A stretch of DNA of 64,000 nucleotides, from positions 35,193,939 through 35,257,938 of the forward strand of contig OU744733.1 of the NCBI GenBank assembly GCA_916613615.1, given 5' to 3'. The notes beneath the pieces were generated by a model that saw nothing but the letters and a program-made list of their open reading frames with translations, was not told the origin of the DNA and searched no databases. Below are positions 27,201-36,250 of the stretch, piece by piece. A program made the position numbers and the translations under genes. This DNA is from Steromphala cineraria (lineage: Eukaryota > Mollusca > Gastropoda > Trochida > Trochidae). Numbering within the stretch: position 1 is the stretch's first letter; the number at the start of each line of letters is the position of its first letter.

Positions 27201-30200
27201 TTCTGAAAAGTGACTATCTTTTTATATAGTGATTCCTGACAAAGACGCATTCATTTTATTATCAAGAATCCAAGAATACATTTCCTGGTCAATCAAATGA
27301 ATGTGTTTATATTTGTATTGATGCACTTGTTGTAATATTTATCAACACTATAAATACAGTTACAAACAAATTTATGAATCATCTTTATCTGCGAACAGCC
27401 TGAACCATGAGTGTTTTAATAAATCCTTTTAAATAAAACATATAATGATATCAGTGGGTTACATAATTCCTGACACTTCATAAAAGGCCAAATAACATAG
27501 CCAGTGAGGGATCTGATTATGATCTGAACGATGATTATCTAGATAATTATAATGATCATTCAATTCAATCAAATCCTTTTCAAAAGCATTTAAAATGATT
27601 AAATTTGTTCACTCTCAACACTAACTGTTGTTTCCATGCAATTAATATTAAAATACTTCAATAAACATATTACTGAGTTGACCTCCAGATTATTTCTATA
27701 GCAAACCTCTCTTCTACCCCCCACCCCTTCTATCCCCCCTTCCCCTCCTCCCCTTTCCTCTCCTGTCCTTCCATTGCAAACCTCTCTTCTATCCCTCCTT
27801 TCCCCTCCTATCCTCCAGCCCCTCTCCTGCAACTCCCCTCTTAATATCTGTATTGCATACTGAATTAAGGGGAAGACACTCACATTATGGAATAACAGTA
27901 ACTTACATAAGAGGATAAGTTACATAAGCTACATGCAGGTGCAAGAGGTCATCACAGGTCATCATATCTAGTAATTAGCATAAACCCCCATGTGGCTAGC
28001 CTATTCTGACCAATCAGATTGCACTAACATATGTCAAGATTTAAGATATTCAGAAATCTTCAGTTAGAATCACATGAGACATTGACCTGGACAGTTTACT
28101 TTGGCAATTGGACTTATCACTAGCTGAATTTGTGATTTGTGTCAGAGGGATATATTCCAAATGTTTATGTGCATCTTTTTTTAGTTCTTTGGAAGTTGAG
28201 AGTGTGACTAATCTAACATTGGATTAACCAGTTTGTTGACTTTTGTGATTGTGTTTGAAAACTTTGGTCAGAGTACTGTACAAGTACTTTTAAGAAAGAA
28301 TTCTTGAGATTTTTGGGACTATTTCTTGACTTCAAGAGTCACAAAACCTGTTATTATTGATTGACATTTAAATGAATACTCCTAAACCAATCAAGATAAT
28401 GAAATTAATATGGATGCCCACATATAAGTAACAATTAGAAGATTAAAAAATACAAGATGGTCACCAATTCAGCCATAGATATACCAAAAAGTTATACAAA
28501 AACCTACTGCTTGTTAACAAATCATGATTTATTAACATTCTTGTATTAATGTTTGTTCGTGCTCTAATTTTTTCCAACAGAAGACTAGCATTTTAAAAGA
28601 TACAAAAATCATGATGGCAGCCATAATCAATTATCATATAAAATAAATATGGTTACACAATTAAACTATATTACCACATCATTCATTTTAAGGTGAGCTT
28701 CTGTACCCTCGGTACTTTTATTTTATATAGTGATTCCTGACAAAGACGCATTTATTTTATTATCAAGAATCCAAGATGGTCAATATGTCAATTATATTGA
28801 ATTTTCAATTAGATTTCATGAAATTCATTGAAAAGAATACATTTCCTGATCAATCAAATCAATGTCATTATATTTGTATTGATACGCTTGTTGTAATATT
28901 TATCAACACTATAAATACAGTTACAAAAATCTGTATGAATCATCTTTATCTGCGAACAGCCTGAAGCATGACTGTTTTAATAAATCCTTTCCGTTTTACA
29001 TAATTCCTGACACTTCATATATATGGCAAATAACATAGCCAGTGAGGGATAAATATACATTTTATAATCATCTATATCTGATTACGGTCTGAACAATGAT
29101 TATCTAGATAATTTTACTGATCATTCAATTCAAACAAATCCCTTTCAAAAGCATTTAAAATGATTAAATTTGTTCACTCCCAACAATAACTGTTAGGTTT
29201 TTTAGTCCATTGTTCCCATGCAATTAATTTATTCCAAATTGAAAATTTTGGTTAATGAATAACAAATTATCTTTTATTTTGTTTGTCATGCTAATAAAAG
29301 ATATCATTTAATATTCATCTTCAAAACTAATTGAACAGCTGTCTGAACAATTCTTTTTTTACAAAGTCTTTCTCACCAATTCTCTCTGTTTGATTAAGAT
29401 ACTTCAATAAACATATTACTGAGTTGACCTCCAGATTATTTCCATTGCAAACCTCTCTTCTACCCCCACCCCTTCTATCCCCCCTTTCCCTCCTCCCCTT
29501 TTTTCTCCTGTCCTTCCATTGCAAACCTATCCCACATTACTTCTATCCCCCTCCCCCCCAACCCTCCCATCTATCCTTCCAGCCCCTCTCCTGCAACTCT
29601 CCTCTAAAGAGTATCTGTTTTGCATATTGAAATGAGGGGAGGACACTCACTATATGGAATAACAGTAACTTACATAAGAGGATAAGTTACATAAGCTACA
29701 TGCAGGTGCAAGAGGTCATCATAGGTCATCATATCTAGTAATTAGCATAAACCCCCATGTTGCTAGCCTATTCTGACCAATCAGATTGCACTAACATAGG
29801 TCAAGATTTAAGATATTCAGAAATCTTCAGTTAGTATTACATGAGACATTGACCTGGACAGTTTACCTTGGCAATTGGACCTTTCACTAGCTGAATTTGT
29901 GATTTGTGTCAGAGGGATATATTCCAAATGTTTATGTGCATCATTTTTTTAGTTCTTTGGAAGTTGAGAGTGTGACTAAATGAATACTCCTAAACCAATC
30001 AAGATATCATAATGAAATTAATACAGATGCCCACATAAAAGTAGCATTTTGAAGATTTAGCCATAGATATACAAAAATGTTATACAAAAACCTACTGCTT
30101 GTTAACAAATCATGATTATATCATTCTTGTATTAATGTTTGTTCAAACTCTAGTGGTTTCCAACAGAAGAATAGCATTTTAAAAGATAAAAAAATCATGA

Positions 30201-33200
30201 TGGCAGCCATAATCAATTATCATATAAAAGATGATTACACAATTCAACCATATTACCACATCATTCATTTTAAGGTGAGCTTCTGTACCCTCGGTACTTT
30301 TATTCTTTTATAAATGTTTCGTATTCCTTTGTGTATAAAATAAGCAGTAACTTCTTCTGAAAACTTCTTCTCTGTACCTAACTGAAATCTATGAAACCAA
30401 GGATTCATTACGGCAAATGATAGAAAGTTCAAGTGTATCATAGCCTATGATTTTTCTTATCCAGATTTTTCGTATTTCTTTGTGTATAAAGTAGTCAGTA
30501 TCTTCTTCTAGAACCTACTTTTCTGTATCAAACTATAAATGTACGGAACCAAGGATTCTTCTGCTACCAAACCAAAAGTTTAAGAATACTTTTTATCTTA
30601 TAATTTTTATTTTCCAGATGTTTCGTATTTCTTTGTGTATAAAGTAGGCAGTATCTTCTTCTAGAACCCTACTTTTCTGTACAAAACTGAAATGTACGGA
30701 ACCAAAGATTCTTCTGCTACCAAACAACAGTTAAAAATTAATGTACTATTAACCTCATGATTTGTCTTTTTCAGATTTTTCGTGTTCTTGATCGTGTATA
30801 TAGTAGCCGGTATCCTCTTCTTGAAGTTTGTACGGAGGGCAGAAGGGGTGGAGTTAGTACCAAACTACGAGTTCTGGAAGGCTTTACCTCCATTGATTAG
30901 GGTCAGTCAAATACAGAACATGTCTATTGTTTAAAGAGACAGAGTATCTTTCTTAAAATTTTATTTGGTTTTGATAAGCTACAAAATATCTACCGGTAAT
31001 ATGCTGATTGAAGTTCATATCTCATCACTGGACTTGCAAATATATCCATTTATGCATAATATCTCTAAAATGCTTGATTATATGGAAAAATCAAGAAAAC
31101 ATCTGAAATACGTTTAATTTTTGAAAATTATGCATCCAATTAATCTACCTATTACCGGTAGTTACAATACTTAATAAACACTAACGAATCGAATATATCT
31201 TCCTGTCAGCTTAAGACAAGGTTTCATATATATATTAACTGTGTACGGATACACACATGCTGGATAAGTTCTCACATAGTTCATGAATAGATAAGATCTC
31301 CTTTCAGACTGGTTGCCTAGAGTGTCATAAGTGAGACGCGCTGGTGGGTGTCGCGACCTGTCAGATCGCTGGTAGTCGGTGGGTTCACCTGGTGATTCAG
31401 TGTTCACCTCAACAGTCTCAGAGGGATTTTCATTCAGTCCACTGTCACTCTCACTACCTGAGTCACTGTCAGTCTGATGATTCGAATTCAGCTCGTCAGC
31501 AGCCAAATTGGAATTATCCGATTCATGATTATCTGAGGGGGGGACCAGTGGGTCCATATTGCCTACATAATCACCATCACTGCTACTTTCATCATCCGAA
31601 CTATCACTAACTTGCACGTCAATACACTGACGCTTTCTACTACTTCTTCGCTAAACACCATCATTTGATGTTTTGGTGTCGGGTTTGAACCGATCAACAC
31701 CGACTGAATCTGGAAGAATAGCACAACATGGGAAGAGCAAATTCCTGTGAATCACTCTAGATTTACCCTTTCCATCCTCAGGATGGATTTCATACACAGG
31801 GCTATCTTCTCCCATACACTTCACTACATTATACATCTGATCCTCCCAATGTGATCTCAACTTCCCGGGACCACCACGCTCTTTTAGGTTTCTGACTAAC
31901 ACACGGTCACCTGGGGATAACCTTGAGCTTTTCACTTTGCGGTCATAGTACTGTTTTTGCTTCTCTGACTGTTTAATTGCATACTTTGAAGCCAGTCCAT
32001 AAGCCTCTTGCATACAATTCTTCCACTTTTTAGCTCATCTGGCCTGTAAGGCCCGATGGGCTTATGGCATGGCATGGTGTCCGGCGTCAGTCCGTCCATC
32101 CGTCTGTCCGTAAACTTTGTGGAATTTCGACTTCTTCTCCAGAACCATAAGGCCTAGAAAGCTGAAACTTTGTGTACAGACTCCTTGGCTAGGGAGGATT
32201 ATAAATTGTAGCTTTGGTGACCCTGTGACCCCAAATAGGGTCACAGGGGTCACAACCTTAAAAACCTATTTTCATCTTCTTCTCCAGTTCTAAAAGGACT
32301 AGAGAGTTGAAAATGATATGTGCAGACTCCTTGGCCAATGGGGATTCTTAATTGTAGATTTCGTGAGCCCATGACCCCAAATAGGGTCACAGGGGGCACA
32401 ACCTTAAAAATCAATTCACATCTTCTTCTCCAGTTCCAAAAGGACTAGAGAGTTAAAAATGATATGTGCAGACTCCTTGGATAATGGGGATTCTAATTTG
32501 TAACTTTGGTGACCCTGTGACCCCAAATAGGGTCACAGGTGTCACAACCTTAAAAACCTATTTTCATCTTCTTCTCCAGTTCAAAAAGGTCTAGAGAGTT
32601 AATAATGATATGTGCGCTGCAGACTCCTTGGCAAATGGGGATTATAAATTGTAGCTTTGGTGGCCCTGTGACCCCTAATAAAGGAAATAGGAACGTCCTT
32701 TTAAAGAGATTTTCATCTTCTTCTCCTGAAGTATAAGGCCTTGAAAACTGAAACTTGTCGCCTATATACTTAATTTTATGATTGGTGACCCTGTGGCCTC
32801 TACAAAGGGGTAATCACATCGGCCACACTCTACAGCATAATTGATGAAGCCTGATGAGCTACAGAGCCAATGGCTCTATTTTTATTCCCTTTTTGTATTT
32901 CGGCTTCTCGTCTGCTGGAAGTTTCTTTAGTAGGTCATAGAGAATCTTTGCCTTGCGAGAGAAATCTTTGATGTACTTGCGGTAGAAGCTGATAAAGCCC
33001 AACATTTGTCGAAGATCACCAACTGTCCGAATTTTATTCAACTTTAATTCTTCAACTGACTTGCGGTCTGCCGGATCCATTTGATAACCATCTTTTGATA
33101 CTAAATGTCCCAGATACCTGACTTGTCGTTTGAAAAAATCACACTTCTTGGGTTTCAATTTTATTCCTTTGGACTGTAGACACTGCAACACTTTGCGTAG

Positions 33201-33596
33201 GTCCTGTAAGTGGTCTTGAAATGAATTAGAGTACACCAGAACATCGTCGAGATATGGACAGCAGCATTTATCTCTCAACTCTACCAATGTTTCCTCCATG
33301 AATCTTTGAAACTGTCCCGGAGCTCCCTTCAGTCCAAACGGGATTCTGTTCCACTCGTATAGACCCCATGGTGTGATGAAAGCTGTCAAGTGCTTACTTT
33401 CCTCCTTCATGAACCCTTGATGATAGGCCTTGCCCTGATCGAGAAGTGCATGAAAACCATGATTTACCCTTTAGGCCGTTTAACATGTCTTGAATTCATT
33501 TTATTTCAATCATCACACACATTTGTTGTGTTTCAGGATGGATGTTTCTTCACATTCCGGGGTTGCAAGGCCGAGTCTACATATGAGAAGATTTGA
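15207..33596 (+). CDS. Cation-dependent mannose-6-phosphate receptor-like type I membrane protein
   Basis: Seven exons: 15207-15376, 16075-16171, 18501-18619, 19266-19344, 20061-20137, 30775-30901 and 33537-33596. All are GT-AG and in phase, giving 242 aa (vertebrate CD-MPR is about 277). An N-terminal signal peptide is visible ([16 protein letters not shown]). The first ATG at 15207 was chosen; ATG 15237 starts directly at the hydrophobic stretch and is an alternative. The lumenal MRH-like domain holds [19 protein letters not shown] and IWCP. The membrane segment is about residues 172-196, introduced by LSVGSIL as in CD-MPR. The juxtamembrane part ([19 protein letters not shown]) also matches the family. 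The tail ends TYEKI, a YxxPhi-type sorting signal, and has no C-terminal dileucine. The expected role is a Golgi/endosome cargo receptor. The family's usual VCQ reads IIQ, and the acidic residue before the last lumenal Cys seems to be Arg, so mannose-6-phosphate binding is doubtful. Confidence 0.85.
15817..15841. repeat. Poly-G run of 25 after a TTTG-rich tract
   Basis: Twenty-five consecutive G residues follow GTTTGTTTTTG repeats in intron 1 of the receptor-like gene. The length may be uncertain in any assembly. Confidence 0.95.
17111..17539. mobile_element. MITE family 2, intact copy (25-bp TIRs, TA flanks)
   Basis: The left arm starts TACCGTAATTTCTCTATTAA and the right arm is its inverse, ending TTAATAGAGAAATTACGGTA. 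TA dinucleotides at both ends suggest a Tc1/mariner-type target. A diverged copy lies at about 34456-34865. It sits in intron 2 of the receptor-like gene. Confidence 0.85.
18094..18357. mobile_element. Snap-back MITE, family 1, copy b
   Basis: Arms GTTTAAGTAAACCTAGCCTT and AGGCTAGGTTTACTTAGA, with interior TAGAGGGTCGCGTCAG. Somewhat diverged from the copy at 468-724. It ends about 140 bp before the exon at 18501. Confidence 0.8.
19110..19240. mobile_element. hAT-like remnant next to an exon
   Basis: CTGATACCGCGAG on the left and CTGTATCGTAACACCTCTAA on the right resemble hAT ends (TAGAGGTGTTACGATACAG in reverse). The right end lies about 35 bp before the acceptor of the exon starting at 19266, so it overlaps the likely branch-point region. 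Confidence 0.45.
19430..19840. repeat. About three orphan ~175 bp monomers
   Basis: Same monomer as 5370-5705: TTTCTCAGAAACT, AGATAACCAAATTTG, TGTGTCTT, GTATCA and GCGCTTGTTCAGT variants, three times in tandem in intron 4 of the receptor-like gene. Confidence 0.65.
21334..21390. repeat. Short perfect-stem hairpin
   Basis: ATGAACAACTTCTTTATTTG is followed by a GTAGCTAC centre and then CAAATAAAGAAGTTGTTCAT. The stem is about 20-24 bp with little or no loop mismatch. No known family recognised; it lies in the large receptor intron. Confidence 0.8.
21550..21720 (+). mobile_element. 5'-truncated tRNA-derived SINE
   Basis: Matches the body and tail of the SINE at 35960-36250: ATGGTTCGCTAGTT, GATTCTCGCAGGTTTCA, TTTCTCCCTGCAATAATACT, AGCAGC and CCAGATCACCTCA. 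The tRNA-like head is missing. Confidence 0.75.
21984..22220. mobile_element. Foldback MITE with ~75 bp inverted arms
   Basis: The left arm contains CGAACGTTACGCTAACTC and GTACCCTGGGCTCAGAAGC. The right arm contains the inverse GCTTCTGAGCCCAGGGTAC and GAGTTAGCGTAACGTTC. A 12-bp direct repeat GTGAGTGATCCA flanks it at 21971 and 22226, consistent with insertion or a duplicated target. No coding capacity. Confidence 0.85.
22290..22388 (+). repeat. Left half of a split membrane-exon edge repeat unit
   Basis: CACCTAACTGAAAATGAACA...AGAAAGTTCAAGTGTATC...ATGATTTTT matches the spacer part of the units at 30313-30770 (for example at 30380-30460). The unit is interrupted here by the pearl-element nest and resumes at about 30301. 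Confidence 0.7.
22389..23515 (+). mobile_element. Pearl-type element, family B, copy 1 (about seven monomers)
   Basis: The head TTTTTAGCTCACCTTTACAA...AATGTGAGCT can fold. It is followed by TCCGTCCGTCCGTCC and then ~155 bp monomers (AAAAAGACTACTCCTCCTAA, TGTAGTATGTTATACCCATG, CCAAGATGGCCGCCATGGCA). Open frames are repeat-derived. Confidence 0.85.
23515..24230. repeat. Segment duplicated at 26485-27220 and partly at 54000-54235
   Basis: All three contain TACCATTTCTATATCTAACA-like sequence, ACACAAAATCAATTTAGGAC, CACATAAGGGCTTAGCCAGA and GTTTACATGCTCAGCACACT. This is body sequence of the family B elements outside the monomer arrays. Confidence 0.8.
24230..24854 (+). mobile_element. Pearl-type element, family B, copy 2 (about four monomers)
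   Basis: A second AGCTCACCTTTACAAAGTAA head with a CTGTCCGTCCGT run and monomers as in copy 1. Truncated where copy 3 begins. Confidence 0.85.
24855..25750 (+). mobile_element. Pearl-type element, family B, copy 3 (about six monomers)
   Basis: A third head at 24855 and the longest CCGT microsatellite (about 24903-24970), followed by monomers to 25740. The head begins inside what would be a copy-2 monomer, so insertion or head-plus-monomer amplification occurred in place. Confidence 0.85.
25750..30304 (+). mobile_element. 3' bodies of nested family B elements, including a ~1.5 kb direct duplication
   Basis: Segments 27222-28720 and 28723-30304 are diverged direct copies (ATAGTGATTCCTGACAAAGA, CTGCGAACAGCCTGAA, CATGCAGGTGCAAGAGGTCA). 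Each ends AAGGTGAGCTTCTGTACCCT, then CGGTACTTTTATT. The end carries a GTACCCTCGGTAC hairpin, and GGTGAGCT is the inverse of the head's AGCTCACC. C+T-rich tracts at 27710-27850 and 29440-29600 are part of the duplication. No coding sequence seen. Confidence 0.8.
30306..30774 (+). repeat. Tandem degenerate copies of the receptor membrane-exon edge
   Basis: Three units start at about 30313, 30475 and 30618. Units 2 and 3 have a pyrimidine tract and CAG (TCCAG) followed by a copy of the first ~47 bases of the exon at 30775 (TTTCGTATTTCTTTGTGTAT versus exon TTTCGTGTTCTTGATCGTGT, then AGTATCTTCTTCTAGAA versus GGTATCCTCTTCTTGAA). All copies have in-frame stops (GTATAA), so they are decoy edges, not usable exons. 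Confidence 0.85.
30935..31228 (+). mobile_element. TTAA-flanked MITE, family 3, truncated copy
   Basis: Begins after TTAA at 30931 with AGAGACAGAGTATC and matches the first ~290 bp of the complete copy at 62759-63248 (AAATCTACC-type spacing, CGAATATATCTTCCTGTCAG). It is cut off where the gypsy sequence begins. Confidence 0.75.
31229..32030 (-). pseudogene. Ty3/gypsy retroelement fragment: integrase C-terminal part and polyprotein tail
   Basis: On the minus strand, 32013-31651 encodes an integrase C-terminal region ([56 protein letters not shown]). The following 31617-31230 encodes an acidic Ser/Asp-rich tail ending in [13 protein letters not shown], typical of gypsy pol ends. A stop separates the two frames. 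The RNase H and integrase catalytic core expected upstream are absent. It is an inactive fragment in the last intron of the receptor-like gene. Confidence 0.85.
32031..32880 (+). mobile_element. Pearl-type element, family C (complete), inside the gypsy fragment
   Basis: The head is TTTTTAGCTCATCTGGCC...GGGCTTATGG, followed by CCGTCCATCCGTCTGTCCGT. About four monomers of ~145 bp follow (CATCTTCTTCTCCAGTTC, CTCCTTGG, CTGTGACCCCAAATAGGGTC). The 3' end is TGATGAGCTACAGAGCCAAT, then GGCTCTATTTTTATT, with an AGAGCCAATGGCTCT hairpin. Subterminal AGCTCATC and GATGAGCT are inverted repeats. Confidence 0.85.
32880..33471 (-). pseudogene. Ty3/gypsy reverse transcriptase fragment
   Basis: Minus-strand open frame for the RT palm and thumb: [31 protein letters not shown], the YLDDVLVYS catalytic box, [18 protein letters not shown] and then [15 protein letters not shown]. 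It starts mid-domain at about 33471 and stops at the pearl insertion. The 5' part of the element (LTR, gag, protease, RT fingers) is missing. Same element as 31229-32030. Confidence 0.9.
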
Positions 33597-33775
33597 GTGA
33601 AGCTTTGTCTGTATGTGTGTGTGGAGGGATATATGTTCACAGATGGTATATTATCACATATTTTTGCTGAAATCACACCTTTGCCAGTTGTTTATAGATC
33701 TGTGCATTCCTGTTCATTCCAGAATTTCAAGTGTTTTGTGATAGTACTGTGTAAATATACTTGTGCAGCCAATCT

Positions 33776-34142
33776 CTTTAAAGGGGCAGTAGCACGTTTT
33801 TAGGGTGAATATAAGGTGATGTCAGAAAACTTTTAATTAATGGTTCCAATTGAAAGACAATGTATTTAAACTAAATGGAGCAGTAATAATTCAAATATAT
33901 AATGATAAGTTTAACCATGGTATTCCTTTTTCTTACACAAAATGAATTAAAGGTGTTCACACAAAATGGCCGCCAATGGATTTTATGTTAATCTTCATAC
34001 TTTGTCCTCTGACTATGGATGATTGGCTTGTGAAATGAAAATTTGGACACTGTCAAAATAATACATTTAACATTAACTTACAATAATCAGTGACAAATTT
34101 AAAATATACAATTATCAAAAAACGTGCTACTGCCCCTTTAAG
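33776..34142. mobile_element. MITE family 4, intact copy
   Basis: The left end TTTAAAGGGGCAGTAGCACG and right end CGTGCTACTGCCCCTTTAA are inverted repeats of about 25 bp. Internal GGTGATGTCAG and AAATGGCCGCCAATGGATTT. A second copy at 41973-42733 has a protease exon in its middle. Confidence 0.9.
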
Positions 34143-34455
34143 TCAGATGCTTTAGAGGGTATTTCTCCTTATGTAACCTTGAGTTACCATTGATCCAGCC
34201 ATAGCCTTTTTGGTTGACTTGGCATCAACCGGGTTAATAATTCAAGAAAATGTTTAAAGAATACAATGATACAACTTAATGTTTTGGATTCAAATTTGTG
34301 AGGCAAATATTTATGCGCTCAAGGAAAGAAGTTCATATCAACAATCTTTCCTCCGAGTATTTCAACAATGTTAAGAGTTTTCTGTGCCAAGTTTCTAATC
34401 TAACACAGCCATAACTTTATAGACTCTTCAGAAATGTTAATAAGGTTGAAACTTG

Positions 34456-34865
34456 TTTTAAGAGAGAACTGCAATAACTTGACATCTCCAATAATTAGAC
34501 CACAGAATTTTTCCTGAGGTCACAAATTCAAATCAAAATTCTTAAATTTCAACCAAGTGTTAAAAGTTTATTCCGATGATTCAACTATTGCTTAAAATCA
34601 TTAATTTGCAAAAAATAGAAATAATTCAAATTGTAAATATCTCCTCTATAGTACTCAGAATAAAATATCTTCATTATGAAAACATTTGCATTATTACGTT
34701 GCCACCTATGAGGACTATTTATAGAGATAACACATGTTGTTGATATTTATCAAACATGTCAACCATAGTGCCAAATTGGCGATCAAAATGAAAAAAGTTC
34801 AACCACATACATTTTTTAAAAAACTTTCGAAATGTTTGGCGCAAATTAATAGAGAAATTATGGTA
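34456..34865. mobile_element. MITE family 2, diverged copy
   Basis: Internal and right-end sequence matches 17111-17539 (TTGACATCTCCAATAATTA, CTGAGGTCACAAATTCAAA, AAATTAATAGAGAAATTATG). The left inverted repeat is degraded. Confidence 0.75.
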
Positions 34866-35959
34866 TTGAATTTGTTGTCACCGTGCTTAGCAGCAAGGGT
34901 TCAGTGAGCCATTGATAAAGACTAGCAAGTGTATGCCTTGCATCTGATGTTACACTCCCTCTGTGTATCATTTGATTGGTTGCAAAGTATAGTTTACCCC
35001 TAGGAATATTAATCTTTATAAGGAGAAAGTCTCAATATTCTTCACCCTTATCAACACAGTGTTCTTTGTTTTGTATAGATCTGTTTGTTGTTTTAAAATA
35101 TACATTGAAATAACATAATATCTCAATACACTTTCATGATTATATCAGAAAACCTTTTTGTTTTCATCTTTTTGATTTATAATGAACTTTCATAATTTAT
35201 CTTTTTAGTATGTATTATCAAGTTTTTCAGAATACAGGGCCCCAGATAATTATTTTGACACATGCATATTTCACTCATCAAATTTTAGATTTAGGAGTAT
35301 AATAGCACTTGAAAAAAACCTCCACAAAAATGTGCTTAAAATAACTGCCGATTTAGGATCATCACGTAATTCACTTGTACCCTAAATCTGCTTTACTGAT
35401 GACAGGAATAATATAGTCTGGACTTGCTTGATAGTAACGTTTAGTCGGGGCTTGCTGTAATCAAAAGTGCTCCCCGAACAGGGATGGTGATAAGATAAGA
35501 TGGCACAGGCTCATTCGGATAATTTGAACATCTCTTCGTGAAAACTGGACATTCTATTCGAGATGTAACAAATCGTATATGCTGAACCAAAACAATATTT
35601 GACAATTACCTTTACATATGCATGTAAAAATAACCTGACTCGTATTCTCAGAAATCATGTGTAGCTGTCACTCATTGATTTCATAATTTATGCGTAAATC
35701 TAAAATGTCCATGCGTATTTTATGCAGATACGCATCTTTATCTGAGGCCCTGGAATATCCACTAAAAGCTAGTTATATCTATCGTAGTATCAATGAATGG
35801 ATGTACATAAGGTCCTTTGAAGCACTTAGTAATGAATGGAAAATACTTTCAGGGTAATGATGTAGGTAGTGCTCTTAGCATATCGAAGTAGCTAGACATA
35901 GTGTCATACTAATACCCACATTAGTTTACTAAGCATTGTCAACTGTTCTCCTAATCTCT

Positions 35960-36250
35960 GGGGGGCGGGATGGCGCAGTGGTTCTGATTCGGATTAAGAG
36001 GTCCGTGGTTCGAATCCCGCCAGGAGCTCGTCAACTTTGTCTGTTCTACACACAGTAAGGTTTGTGTTCAATGCTACACTGAATTTCAGTGCAGCACCAC
36101 CCATGGTTTGCTAGTTCAAGCCGATGCTCGCAGGTTTCAGCGCAGTGCATAGCCACAGTTATGTTGCGGGTTTTCTCCCTGCAATAATACTAGCAGCCGC
36201 AATATAAGTGAATTACTCTTGAAAGCGGCGTTTAACCCAATATCACCTCA
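35960..36250 (+). mobile_element. tRNA-derived SINE, full-length copy
   Basis: The head GGGCGGGATGGCGCAGTGGT carries an A box. The B box is GGTTCGAATCCCGCC. A conserved body (CAATGCTACACTGAATTTCA, TTTTCTCCCTGCAATAATAC) and a tail (ACCCAATATCACCTCACC) follow. It is not a tRNA gene: no proper cloverleaf closure, and the same head and body recur at 41464. Confidence 0.85.

Noticed and set aside
31344..31610. His/Ser-rich plus-strand frame
   Set aside because: Antisense to the acidic tail of the gypsy polyprotein, which has the recognisable family ending on the minus strand.
35960..36035. tRNA-like sequence with A and B boxes
   Set aside because: It is the head of a SINE: the same head and body occur at 41464, the body continues past the tRNA part and cloverleaf arms do not close well.
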